Shown: one piece after another, positions 21,899 to 33,403 of the stretch
Layout of the letters: each line of letters begins with the position of its first letter
Numbering within the stretch: the stretch's first letter is position 1
Assembly: GCF_019703515.2 (NCBI RefSeq)
Contig: NC_059356.1
Location: forward strand, 23,564,197-23,628,196
Source: Myxocyprinus asiaticus
Lineage: Eukaryota; Chordata; Actinopteri; Cypriniformes; Catostomidae
Reading direction: 5' to 3'
DNA: 64,000 nucleotides
The notes under the pieces: generated by a model
Seen by the model: only the letters and a program-made list of their open reading frames with translations
Told to the model about the DNA's origin: nothing
Databases searched by the model: none
Made by a program: the position numbers and the translations under genes

Positions 21899-23117
21899 CA
21901 AATGTCATGTCAAAAATATTCAACCCCCAAAGTCAATCATTTGTGGAGCATTCTTTATCCTTAATAACAGCAAATAAATGTTTCAGGTAAGTGTTCTCAG
22001 GCTTCGGACACCTCTCTATTAGAATTTTTACACATTTCTCATGAGCAAAAGCTTCCAGCTCATTGACATTCATTGGTTTCTGTACTGCCATTGCTTCCTT
22101 GAAATCCCAACAAAGGTTGTCAATGGGATTTTAATGATGGACTGAAAGGGCCATTTAAGGACATTCCACGACCTATCCCTGAACCAGATTTTGGACATCT
22201 TGGATGTATCCTTTGTGTTACTGTCTTACTGGAAAGTCCAGTGATCACAAGCTTCAATTTACACACTGAAGGCATCACATTTTTCGTGCCAAAATGGCCT
22301 GATACCTGAAAGAACCCATGGTGTCAGTCACATAGTCAGGATAGCTGTTTCCTGCAGCCGCAAAACACCCCCATAACAGGACTGACCCACCTCCATGCTT
22401 GACTGTGGAGATGGTGTCGTTCTTGTCATCACCTTGTCATCTTACTCCAGACGTACTGCTGACCAATGGGTCTAAAACTAATTTTCAGTTTAGTGTCATA
22501 CGTCTATAAAACCTTCTTCCAGGACTCCACAGGTCTTTCCTAATTACTTCTTGAATATTCAAGTCAACATTTCCCTTAGTGAAGTTTTGCTTTCTTCCAC
22601 ACCCCAAGAAGGTTGCCATTGTACCATATTTAAAAAATGTATGAATGGTGCTGCCAACTTTGTCTACTGGAAATTGAAGTGCCTTGGAAATGTACTTTTA
22701 GCTATGACCTTTCTTGTGTAATGAAATAATCTCGTCTATTAGCTTTTGAGACAGCTTACTTTTAATTGCATTTTTTGCATAGAAATACATTTTTGCTTAC
22801 AACGCTAAACTTAAATTTGAAAACTTAAATAAGTGCCATTGCAGATTGATGACATAATTTTGTTTTAAAACAATTACTTGTGTAGCCTTACATATTTAAG
22901 AAACAGGTTAATATGGGTTGAATAATAATGACATGGCTGTATTTTTAAAAAATCCTGCTATATTTAGAAATATTAGGTTATATATTCACACTATGACTTT
23001 GAATGTGTCACTCAACTGATACAGATGTAATGTTTAAAAATTATGGGTCATCATAAAAGCTTACCTTTGTAAATCCTTACTGTCTTGGGGGGGGTTGAAT
23101 AATTTCGATTGCAACTG
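21899..23117 (-). mobile_element. Second Tc1-like transposon, full-length but decayed
   Basis: TA dinucleotides (21897-21898 and 23118-23119) flank imperfect inverted ends that share ATTCAACCCCC. The 1.22-kb length is typical of Tc1. On the minus strand KHGGGSVLLWGCFAAAG is read near 22400-22350, the DDE-domain block of Tc1 transposases, and NPIDNLCWDF near 22135-22105, the third catalytic region. Several in-frame stops show that it is inactive. It belongs to a different Tc1 subfamily from the copy at 17642. Confidence 0.82.
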
Positions 23118-23224
23118 TAGAACCATTTGTAAGTATAATCATAAATCTCTTCAGATAAAAACCAGACATCAAGACATTTTTATTCTAAATGAGTTTTCTT
23201 CCCATTAGATCGGGAAATGAATGT

Positions 23225-26012
23225 GCATTACGGACGTGACTAAAATGGACATGAGTTTTTGGGAGACCACACACTTTGTATAAACTCTGTGAATTAAAAT
23301 GAACAAACCAGAAAATAATGATAAGATGGCGCAAATTGTTTTGAATTTAAGCAAAGTACATGTGGCGCACGCTCATACGTGTAACCCATCATTGAAGGTT
23401 TTTTTTTAAGAGCTGCATGTACTGTAGAAAATACTGAATTTAGAGAATGTGATATTCATGCTATTCTTGTGTTTGTGACGAAAGGTATGCATATAGTAGG
23501 CTAATGCTTTCTTTGTTCTAAACAGCTACATGTGTTAAATGTTACAGAACAAATGACGAGTGCGTCAGAATGATCACATGGTTTATGTTTTTGTGTCTAA
23601 ACGATCATGCTATTATATTTAATCTAGCCTATCTCAGTTTAAGTCACAATCATGCGTCAAAAAGATCGCATTAGCCTACTATGCTTTTGTGTCAAAATTA
23701 TTACAATCATCTAATGTCTAACGATCCCTCGCAATGCAAGATGTCACTTTCAGCACTTTGGATTCTAAGAAGAGGAAAAAAGACGCAACAACAGGATCTG
23801 AAATAACATCAAGATGTCAAGGAAAGGTCAGCATACATTTAATATTTTATATTAAGTATTCATATTAATTTCAAATTTATTATTTACTTGTTAAACCTGA
23901 ACATACTTCAATTTAAAGTAATAGTTGACAAAAGCAACCTTATTCACACACATTAACTGTAAACGTTTGTAGTGGTGAACCTATTAAAACTGTTATATTA
24001 CTTATTAAAGTGCAGAAACGCTGAAGTATTATTGTTAATGTAAATCATACAACAAGGGAAATAAATATCAATTAACCTAAACAAATATGAACAAATGTGT
24101 GTGACTGACATTTCATTCAGGATTCCTTTAACATCTTTTTTCCTCTCTAATCTTTTTCTTTCTACTCTGCCAGAACTGTCTCTGCAAAGTGATACCTTCC
24201 CCTATTGTCGACTTGTGGATTCTTAGTCTGAATAACTTCGGCTGGTGTCACCCAAGCTTTGTCCTCCACCATAGGCAAGTTGTACACCAATTCAGCATCA
24301 TCTTTTCTTCTCAAGAAAAGTACTTCAAGTGCTTCATGGTCTTGGTTATGTATAAGTCCAGCAAACTTGCGGACGGACTTTTTTTTTGCCTCGAACCGCA
24401 TCAAGACTCGGGAGACTGGTGTTCAGTGGCATCAGTAGATGTGGCCTCTGAGAGCAGAAATTTGTGGACACCTGACTGTTCTGCCTCTATGTAGATTTTG
24501 CAAAACATTTTTCCCCAGGAGACTAGCTCAATGTGATGGATGGACTGAGTGCCCAAAACAGCTGTGGTATTGACCCACCTGTCATCCAGCTTGTGCTGCT
24601 CTGTGAAATCTCTGATGTCCATGGATGTGATCAGTTTTATTTCAATGTTTGGGCAACTTCTGGCAGAGTCTACAAATGTCTGTAACAAGGACTGACTGTC
24701 TGCTGAGAACATCTGTATTAACTGCCTGTTTTACAGTTGCCCCCAAACCATCTACAGCACCTTTGACATGGCTTGTGGCTACACTTAAATTTGAGAACAA
24801 CTCCTGGAAAGTGGTTGACAAGAAACACCAGATGAACTTGTTTTTAAATTAAAGAAGCAGCACCATCACTGAATATGTGAAGCTGTCTCATCTCAGTATG
24901 TTTCTCTTGAATATGTTCTGTGATCTTGGTGAGGAATGTTGCCACAGGCCTGTTGTCATGTTTGCAAGCAGTCACCCACAATGGCATATGACTCTGTATC
25001 TCTATCACACCATAGAACAGATGTAAATATTGTGATCTGTTTCTGATGCCGATGTGCAGATTGGATTTGATATTCGTAGGCAGCTGTATAGTTTTCTGCA
25101 AAGTCAACTTGCAGCACCACAATTTCATTGTTTGACTTTGACTGGTATTTTTTTGTCTGAAAAGAATGAAAACAGTGCTGCAAAAACTTAGAAGAGGCTG
25201 CCTTGAGAAAATGAAAATATCAAACAGTGTGCCATTCTTTTGTATCTTACATGGCAGCCCTCTTGTTGCTTCCCATGTATACCAGGTGATCTTAACTTGT
25301 TTGTCTTCCTCAGGGATGTGGCAGAGGGTACGCATTTCCAGGAGTTCATTATTTTTGCACTCAGCACACTGGCCAAACATGCACTGAGGCCTGTCTGGAC
25401 TACAGACTACAGCCTCAATAAAATTCTGTGTGCTTTGAAATACTTGCCTTGGTATCACACGATGCATAAAGTCCAAGGCTAATCTGATATTTTCGTGGTA
25501 CCGGCAAAGGCACACATTCCTTGGCATGTCTGAACACAGGAGTACATGGGATGGCCATAGCTCGGCAAACTTTGATTTCTCAATTGCAGGCTCTGGATGT
25601 TCCCTTTTGAAACAGTGGTAGGCCTTTAGGATGGACATTATAAAATGTCATTTCTGAATCTTCTTTTTTAGCCCACCCTCTCTCACATTGACCACATCCC
25701 TCATCCCTGGAGCTTGTCTTGAAATGTCGTCTTGTTCATAGAAATGCCTGACATAATCATATGTAGTGCTCCTTCACTAGAAGAAGGCCCATTAACATGG
25801 ACATTTTTTGTATGACAGCATTTTTTTTTTTTTTTTGTGAGGGCTAGTTGGTACAGCTTTGAGTGCTCGTTTCACTCTCTCTTTAAATTAGCACAAGAAT
25901 TTAGAGTACACCATGTAAAAAATATGCATCGGTGCTGGGAGGTTAGTTATTCACCCACTGATTATCCATATGATTTGATATGAAGCATCCGTAACAGTAA
26001 CGTCTGTAATGC
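23225..26012 (-). mobile_element. Candidate autonomous DNA transposon of unresolved family
   Basis: GCATTACGGACGTGAC (23225-23240) and GTAACGTCTGTAATGC (25997-26012) form an inverted pair with 14 of 16 positions matched. A CATTATGGACGTGAC word further out, near 26150, is a third, direct copy. Between the first two lies a minus-strand transposase-like gene (24162-25757). No TSD is obvious, so the exact ends are unproven. The layout of inverted ends around one large transposase-like gene suggests a cut-and-paste element. Confidence 0.5.
24162..25757 (-). pseudogene. Transposase-like protein, unclassified, with frameshifts
   Basis: From 25757 downward the minus strand reads HFYEQDDISRQAPGMRDVV, a stop near 25644, then a 264-residue frame (25638-24844). 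That frame has SKFAELWPSHVLLC, a Cys cluster (CMFGQCAEC), QVDFAENYTA in an alternative frame near 25110 and HIFSDGAAS at its end. After a 1-nt shift the reading goes on with ATSHVKGAVDGLGATVK near 24780-24730, then frames ending at 24401 and 24162. The two Asp-containing blocks fit the first two acids of a DDE/D transposase, which is inference. I recall similar multi-copy proteins from fish and invertebrates but cannot name the superfamily. Three or more breaks make this copy inactive. Confidence 0.55.
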
Positions 26013-26369
26013 ATTATAATGGGTGTTTAAAGAAAGTAAAGGAGACAGTTTGTTCATCATACTGAACATCGACAAAGGTTAGCTTTGTACAGAAAGTATA
26101 AACTTTTTTGTATGAATATTGTTTGAGTGATGTAAACTTAACCTCTAAAACATTATGGACGTGACACAGCGCTGAAACGTAGTGACCTAATAAATGTGGC
26201 TCTTTTAAATTAATCAAAAAGCGCTGTTATGACAAAATAACTGTATATATGTATTATATGTCTTCATATCTTTCTAGAAAATTATTATTGTTAACAGAAA
26301 GTGAAAATAATGAGTCCTTTGACCCCTCTTCTGCAACCATGTAATATGGCTGGTTGAAAATGATGTTTT
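26013..26369. other. Short unannotated stretch
   Basis: Nothing coding is seen. It includes the CATTATGGACGTGAC word near 26150 that echoes the ends of the element to its left. Confidence 0.5.
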
Positions 26370-28143
26370 AGAATCAGAATCAGAATCAGAATCAGCTTTA
26401 TTGCCAAGTATGCTTACACATACAAGGAATTTGTCTTGGTGACAGGAGCTTCCAGTGTACACCAATACAAAAACAATACAAAAACAGCAGCAAGACATAG
26501 ATAATAATAAAAAATTTAAAATATTTATACACATACGTACATACACACACACACACACATACATGTATACACACATACACATACGTAGTGCAGTCTAATA
26601 CAAATCTGTTATCTGTTATGTACAGTGCAAAATACAAATCTGTTATGTACAGTGCAAATGTTTTTTTTAATTTTTTTTTATTTATTTATTTTTTAGAGGA
26701 ATGAAATGGCAGAAGAGGTTGGATGTGTTGGATAAATATAAAAAATAAAAATAAAGAGTAAACTGTGTATTGCACATAGTTATTGCTCAATGGGGCAATT
26801 TATCTGTTCATGAGATGGATAGCCTGAAGGAAAAAACTATTCCTGTGCCTGACAGTTCTGGTGCTCAGTGCTCTGAAGCATCGGCCAGAAGGCAACAGTT
26901 CAAAAAGGTAGTGGGCAGGGTGAGTGGGGTCCAGAGTGATTTTTCCATTATTTTTCCTCACTCTGGAAGTGTATAGTTCTTGAAGGGAGGGCAGGGGGCA
27001 ACCTCTCAGCAGTCCGAACTGTCCTTTGTAGTCTTCTGATTTCGTAGCTGAACCAAACCAGACGGCTATTGAAGTGCAGAGGACAGACTCAGTGACTGCT
27101 GAGTAGAACTGTATCAGCAGTGCCTATGGCAGGTTGAACTTCCTCATCTGGTGAAGGAAGTACAACCTCTGTTGGGCCTTTTTCACAATGGAGTCAATGT
27201 GTGTCTCCCACTTCAGGTCCTGTGAGATGGTAGTGCCCAGGAACCTGACTGACTCCACTGCTGCAACAGTGCTGTTTAGAATGGTGAGGGGTATCAGTGT
27301 TGGGGTGTTCCTCCTAAAGTCCACAATCATCTCCACCGTTTTGTGCGTGTTCAGCTCAAGGTTGTTTTGACTGCACCAGACAGCCAGCTGTTCAACCTCC
27401 CTTCTGTATGCAGACTCATCGTCATCTCGGATGAGGCCGATGACAGTGGTGTCATCTGTAAACTTCAGGAGCTTGACAGAGGGGTCCTTGGCGATGCAGT
27501 CATTGGTGTAGAGGGAGAAGAGTAGTGGGGAGAGCACACATCCCTGGGGGGCACCAGTGCTGATTGTACAGGTGCTGGAAGTGAGTTTCCCCTGTCTCAC
27601 AAGCTGCTGCCTGTCCGTCAGAAAGCTGGTAATCCACTGACAGATAGACATGGGAACAGAGTTGGTGTAATTTATTCTGGAGTATAGCTGGGATGATGGT
27701 GTTGAAAGCCAAACTGAAGTCCACAAAAAGAATCCTTGCATATGTCCCTGGTCTGTCCAGATGTTGCTGGATACGATGCAATCCCATGTTGACTGCATCA
27801 TCCACAGACCTGTTTGCTCGATAAGCAAATTGAAGGGGATCTAGAAAGGGTCCAGTGATGTTCTTCAGGTGGGCCAACACCAGTCTCTCAAATGATTTCT
27901 TGAACACAGATGTCAGGTCGACAGGTCTGTAGTCATTAAGTCCTGTGATTTTTGGTTTCTTTGGGACAGGAATAATGATTGAGCATCTGAAGCACCATGG
28001 GACTTCACACTGCTCCAGTGATCTATTGAAGATCTGTGTGAAGATGGGGGCCAGCTGGTTAGCACAGGATCGAAGACACGCTGGTAAGACACCATCTGGG
28101 CCTGAAGCTTTCCTCGTCTTTGGTGAACTCATCAAAAGAGGTG
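26370..28143 (-). mobile_element. 5'-truncated L2-type LINE with (AGAATC)n tail
   Basis: The minus strand carries the RT and post-RT region of an L2-clade LINE. It ends at the left with an AATAAAGCTGATTCTG end and a short hexamer repeat (26370-26395, AGAATC on the plus strand), the kind of short-repeat tail used by L2 in place of poly-A. Endonuclease and ORF1 are missing, as is usual after incomplete reverse transcription. Confidence 0.85.
27124..28135 (-). pseudogene. L2-type LINE reverse transcriptase, one frameshift
   Basis: The upper frame (28135-27500) starts within the RT at RKASGPDGV and has PVPKK, NDYRPVDLTS and motif A FVDFSLAFNTI (Asp139 of this frame). A frameshift near 27665 moves the reading into the frame ending at 27124. 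There TGAPQGCVLSPLLF, FTDDTTVIGL (motif C with Thr in place of the usual Ala) and NNLELNTHKT are seen, then KKAQQRLYFLHQMRKF, the C-terminal signature of fish L2-like LINEs. The two catalytic Asp of motif C are present, but the break makes the copy non-functional. Confidence 0.85.
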
Positions 28144-30267
28144 GATAAACAATGTAATTTCCTAATAAAAATCATAATAGCACTATAATACAGTAAAATG
28201 TAGACTAAATGGACAATTTAAAAGAGATTTTGTTCATTTGCTTAAAATTTATTTTGTTCATGGTATGGTTGACATTTTCGTGGAATGCTCTTACAGCAAA
28301 TATGTGTTACTCATCATGAACTGTCCTTGAAGACTGTAAGTCCCATTTGTGTGTGTGCCCATGAGTGTGTATTTTTATGTTTAGGGAACGAGGTATAGAG
28401 TGAATCTTAGGACAACCGTTCCCATCAGCAATTTCAAAGTGCACCAATTATGCAAAGCACCTGAATTATCTCCCACATTCAGTTGCTTTTTCCATCTACT
28501 TCTTGACATTTCATCTTTTCTCCTTTCCTATTTCCTGCCATCTTTCACACTTTTCTACATTTTCTTCTCTCATTTTCCTCTTTTTGCTTTCATGTGAGTG
28601 TGTGCTCTTTTTTGTACTCCTGTTACCTTTTACTACATTCTTTCTTATCTCACTATTATTTGTGCTCCCCTCGACTTTCTGTCTTTCCTCCTTCCCTCTA
28701 ATGAATCCCTCCTCTCTCTCTCTCTCCCTCTCTCTCTCTCTCTTCTTACATTATTCATATCAAACAGCCACAGACACTGTCTCTAATCAGCATTTGCAGG
28801 ACAAACCTGTTTGACATTCTGTCTTACCATACTCTTTTCACACTCCAGTCTTGTCTCTCTCCTTGTTTCTGTTTTTTCAGTTTTGAAAAAAGGTTCTATT
28901 TGGTTTAGTTTTGTATTCTGATTTTCAATTTCAGTTTAGCTTTAGAGAGCTTTAACTTGTTTTTAATTAGTTTGTATTTTTAGAAAATCTTTAGTTTTAG
29001 TTTTTATTTCATTTCAGCTTTCATTAATTATTACTATTACATGGCACTGTTGAATGCTTGACTCTAATAGGTTGACAGATGTTTTAAGGTGTTGAATTAT
29101 TTTTCAGTAACTGCACAGCTATAAAGTAGTTCCAAGTACTGACCACATTACGGTTCCATATCACTTCACCAAATATTTAAGTTATTAAGACATTAAGACA
29201 TTGTCAACGTAAATCAGATAAACATAAAAATATCTATATTATCCAAACTCCTTTTAATATCTGTGAAAAGCACCCTCGCTCGCTCTCACCCACACTCACA
29301 TACCAATTTTATCAAACGGCAAGTCTGCATGTTGTTTCTGAGAGTTCCATGCCCTTGCATCAGCATCTCCAATTAGACATATTTGTATCTGCTCCAGCAT
29401 ATTTAACTTCCCCTGTGGCATGACCAGAAGCAGCATGGGAGAGTCGCATTTTTCAATCTAACATTAAATATTTATTCCACTGATGGCAAAGTTTAGGTTT
29501 GGGGTTTGGGTTGAGGGGTTCAGTTGATAAAATATGCATTACTCTTCACTGTTTTACAACCTGTACAGCTGAAAACAACTTGTTTCACAGCTTGCATTTG
29601 GCACCCTTTCTTGGACAATACACACGGAAAATGGAGCTCACACATGCCCATACGTCCAACAACACTTACCGCCTTGGACACTGAGAGCAGTGTTTCGAAT
29701 TTTGGTATGCAAAACAGAACCGCACTCAGAGCACATCTGTTAGTCTGAGCACGAGATGGAATTGTGTGTCGAGCTGCTCTGAAAACACAAAAAACACTGT
29801 TTCATTAGACTCATGCGAGCTATTAGAATATGTAATACACTAAGACCATACAATTGTGGAATAATTGGACCCCAATTATCTGTGGTTTAGTAATTGCATA
29901 AGGTCATATTGCCACTTAGATTTTATTTAGATTACTTGTGCAGCCCTACACAGTCAGATTCCTTCTGCCTTTGACGACACACGCACACACTTTATCTGAA
30001 AATGCAACAAGTGAGCTGTGGTTGTTGAACATGTCAATCAGATGGTGCTTGAATAATTTTGTTAAGTAGGCTTGGGATATTAATTAAATCAGTCCATCCA
30101 ACTTTGACTGAAATTATGAACAGTCATTTAATCTGTCAAGTTTTCATTCATATTTTAGTGCATATTTATAGTTTGAGTTTAGTGTTAGTTCTTCTGCAAA
30201 CTCATTATTTTTTTTGTATACAAAAAAGTTTTTCAATGCTAGTTTTTGTCTTTGTAATAGTTTTCAT
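28144..30267. other. No gene recognised; T-rich and CT-rich blocks
   Basis: A pyrimidine-rich block at about 28480-28745 gives open frames of biased composition that I do not accept as genes. A TTTAGTTTTAGTTTTTATTT block near 28880-29020 looks like a decayed interspersed repeat. No ends or motifs can be fixed. Confidence 0.5.
28711..28744. repeat. (CT)n microsatellite
   Basis: A nearly pure CT run broken by one CCC. Confidence 0.9.
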
Positions 30268-30562
30268 AAAAGGGATAGGTTACGCAAAAATGAAAATTAT
30301 GCCATAATTTACTCACCCTTATGTTGTACCAAACCCCTATGACTTTCTGTCTTCAGTGGAAGGCAAAAGGAGATGTTAGACAGAATCTTAGTCTCAGTCA
30401 CAATTCGCTTTTATTGTAACGCAAAAAAAGATCCAATGATAGTGAATGGTAACTGATGCTAACAATCTGCATAACATCTCCTGTTGTGTTCTACAAAAGA
30501 CTGAAAGTCATGCAGATATGGAACAACACAATTTTCATGTTGGGGTGAACTATTCCTTTAAT
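30268..30562. mobile_element. Palindromic MITE of the GGATAGTTCACCC family, complete
   Basis: It begins AAAAGGGATAGGTTACGC and ends GGGGTGAACTATTCCTTTA, inverted versions of one terminus. Inside are ATTTACTCACCCTTATG and GAAAGTCATGCAGATATGG, the paired blocks known from the other copies (8412, 40708, 50145). About 295 bp, non-coding. Confidence 0.75.
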
Positions 30563-31352
30563 AATAATAACCTTGCTTTGCTCCTTTTCTTAATTCTCCT
30601 TTGACATGGATAATCAGTGATGTTGGTGTGTTTCTGCCTGTGGTTTCAATCAGTGGGAGCACGCATGCATGCAAAAATAGGCCTTCTGCATCTTGACAGA
30701 GCTAACTAAGATTAATGGTGTGGCTGGAGGAACATGCTGGGTGACTTTGCTAAGCTGAACAGTCACAGAGTGATATTCTAGAGAGCAGAGGGGGCAGGAA
30801 GTGCAAGTAATTCCGGATGTGCAACAGTGCTAAACCTGCTATACACCCACTCTTCCGCCAGACAGCTCATTAACAGGGAGTGTGCACGCATGTGTTTGTG
30901 TGCAAAAGACAGCTCATTAATAGGGCGCCTTCCGTAAGATCATTAAAATCAAACTTTCTCAGCAGGTGGCCAGTCAGTGCCAAGACCCCTCATTATCACC
31001 TGCTAGAAAAGACATGCTGGTCGCTGTCAAACAGACAGGGGGATCTGGCAACCCAGGACCTGGATGCTTCATTCATCAAACTGAAACATAAGTGTGGTCC
31101 TTACACACCAGTAAACCAATCACTGCATCAGTGTTTGTGCATGTGTTGACATCATTGACACCATTAGGGCTAATGTGTCTCCTCTGTGAGAGGATTAATC
31201 ATTAGGCTTGTTAAGCACTAAGTTTGACAAAAACATATTGGAACACTCCAACAAATAAAAGTAAACACGCTGAGTAGTGAGGGGAAAAGAGGCTCTGTTC
31301 CAAAATTTTGTGAGCTGCCTCACTGTCTACATCAGCATCTACTGTGAAAGGA
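30563..31352. other. No gene recognised
   Basis: No element ends or coding signal can be supported. Two AGACAGCTCATTAA(C/T)AGGG words lie about 50 bp apart near 30860 and 30908. Confidence 0.5.
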
Positions 31353-31604
31353 CCCTTTCAAAAATCGAGAGTTCATGGCAAATTTGCTGCAAACTCGCCA
31401 CTGAACATTTTCACATGCAAATTAAAAACTTGCGACAAATTGTCCATTGTTGCCAAAAGTTTGCCGGAGGATCACCACTAGTGGTGAAGGGCTGCAAACT
31501 TCTGGCAAACATTTGCAGTAAATCACAAGCTCATTTGCATGTGAAAATAACAAGCGCCGCAAATTTGCCACAAGTTTGCGGAAAGTTTAGGGTTTTTGAA
31601 AGGG
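31353..31604. mobile_element. Palindromic MITE with CCCTTTCAAAAA ends
   Basis: CCCTTTCAAAAA at the left pairs with TTTTTGAAAGGG at the right. Most of the body is self-complementary: ACATTTTCACATGCAAATTA pairs with TCATTTGCATGTGAAAATAA. A plus-strand open frame of 119 codons starting at 31277 is a by-product of this palindrome. Confidence 0.7.
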
Positions 31605-32055
31605 GAGGCAACCTAACAAAAATGGAACCGCATTAGGGACTGATTTGAAGGACAGCAACTCCATTAACACTCACTCACGCACACTACAAGCACTCCAAAC
31701 AAAAAGGACACAAGAGATTTTCTTTACGCTAGAGTTTTATCAAAGTCCATTTAAGGCAAATCAGGTCACTCTAAGGTCATGTTCATAATGCCACTGGGCA
31801 GCCTGTGGGATGCTAATTTTTATGGATACAAGTGCAGCCCCTACCTTCTTGAATGGGGAAATAAATAAATCTCATATACGGTTGGTCAAGATTACAAGCA
31901 ACATATTTAAAATAAGTAATAAAATCTGAGAACAATTGTATCATAAAGTGTGCTTCTTTAGCTCAGATCACACAAAAAAAATCTAATTTTCTGACTGATT
32001 CGGATGCGCATGCATATTCTCATTGAACTGACAGGTGATGTCTATCTAAAAAGTG
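31605..32055. other. No gene recognised
   Basis: Short spacer before the DIRS element. Nothing supported. Confidence 0.5.
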
Positions 32056-32056
32056 A

Positions 32057-32216
32057 TCCCTATCTGTCACTCACTCGACGTTGGTGTCAATGTACTGACA
32101 CTAGGGGTCACTCTTGGGAGCCCGAGACACCTCTGGTCTTTGATAAAAGGCCAATGAAAATTGGCGAGTGGTATTTGCATGCCACTCCCCCGAACATACG
32201 GGTATAAAAGGAGCTG
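32057..32216. repeat. DIRS left inverted terminal repeat
   Basis: CCCTATCTGTCACTCACTCG marks the outer end. The block from TGACACTAGGGGTCACTCTT to GCAACCACTCATTCAG is the inverted copy of 37071-37227. Inside it GTATAAAAGG (about 32202-32211) could be the TATA box of the element promoter. Confidence 0.88.
32203..32210 (+). promoter_or_regulatory. Candidate TATA box in DIRS left ITR
   Basis: TATAAAAG lies inside the left ITR and upstream of the gag-like frame. The same box is present, inverted, in both right ITRs. Promoter use is inferred from position only. Confidence 0.45.
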
Positions 32217-32344
32217 GTATGCAACCACTCATTCAGATTTTCTCTTCGGAGCCGAACGGTCATGCTCGCTGAGCTGAATACTACTGTTCATTCACCTGCT
32301 GGATCTGACGGCGCATTTCAGACGAGGGTAGTTCCGCCCCGGGA

Positions 32345-32770
32345 TTGATGCAGGAACTGCGCTCGGCGACCGACCTCGCTCTCCGAGTGACGGAGGTCAC
32401 GGCGCGGTCTCTCAGGCGGACGATGGCCACACTAGTGGTCCAGGAGCGCCACCTTTGGCTCAACCTGGTCGAGATGGGTGAGGCCGACAGGACACGATTC
32501 CTTGCTGCCCCCATTTCCCAGGTGGGCCTATTCGGCGACACCGTCAAGGACTTTGCCCAGCAGTTCTCGATGGTAGAGCAGTAGATGGATGCTAGCCGGC
32601 TTATCCTGCCCCAGCGTGGCTCAAGATCCCGCACCCCATCTACTCAACGCCGAGGGCGTCCCCCTGCGGTGACTGCACCGGCTCCGCCGCAGCCCGCCCC
32701 TCCGGCCCGGCCCCGGCGTGGAGCCCACCGCAGGAAGCCGACGCCACCCGTCTCACAGCCGGCACGATGA
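32345..32770 (+). pseudogene. DIRS gag-like region with one in-frame stop
   Basis: Two stretches in the same frame are split only by a TAG at 32582-32584. The first 79 codons are helical and charged (ALRVTEVTARSLRRTMATLV, DTVKDFAQQF). The second part is basic and rich in Pro and Arg (SRSRTPSTQRRGRPP), a plausible nucleic-acid-binding tail. The gag-like role is inferred from position before RT in a DIRS element; I see no zinc knuckle. The true start may lie further upstream. Confidence 0.6.
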
Positions 32771-33403
32771 ACCCACGGAGGTCTTCAAAGCGCCCCTGAG
32801 ACGGGCGACCCAGGGACAATGAAACCCGCTGCTCTGGAGCTGGTAAGCAGATCTTCATCTTTTTGTTACCTTTTGCATTTAATTGCGCTGCATGCCTAAG
32901 TGGCTGCAGTACTCAAGAGCTCCGCAAGAGTGGTTTACTTGTTCCCTGGGTCACATATCCAGTGTGTATGGCTGGCATCACGACCACCATCCACCACTCC
33001 ATTTGGCAGGTTGGCGCTCCAGCGGCGGTCTCCCGCCCTGAGCGCCCAGCTGTGGCACAAATCCGCCCCCGATGTGACAGTCTCCACGGGTCATGAGGAC
33101 AGGCCTCTTCCTCCCCTGTCCCAGGCTGTTCCGGGGGTGGTCACAAGGAGCCAGGTAAGTGCTTCGATGTCCTCGGACTCAGCACGGCCACGATGTGGTG
33201 TGGCACCTCGAGCTCCACCCCGCTGCGAGGCCCCACCCGCCGGTACATCTGATGACGTTGTCCCTTTGGTCCCCCTTGCGCGGAACTTGGACGCATGGCT
33301 TGCGCTTTCCAGTCCGTCACGAGGGCTGGTCCGGACCGTCTGACTCGGCTGCGCGATTCACTTCGCCGGGCATCCGCCCAGGTCCAGCGGTGTCCACTTC
33401 ACC

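Noticed and set aside
28503..28814. Plus-strand open frame of about 100 codons rich in Ser, Leu and Phe
   Set aside because: It spans a CT-rich tract; the composition follows from the simple repeat and there is no motif.
30860..30925. Possible CRISPR-like or tandem array from repeated CTCATTAA words
   Set aside because: Only two copies and no regular spacers; this is eukaryotic sequence.
31277..31636. Plus-strand open frame of 119 codons
   Set aside because: It runs through a palindromic MITE with CCCTTTCAAAAA ends; no coding signature.
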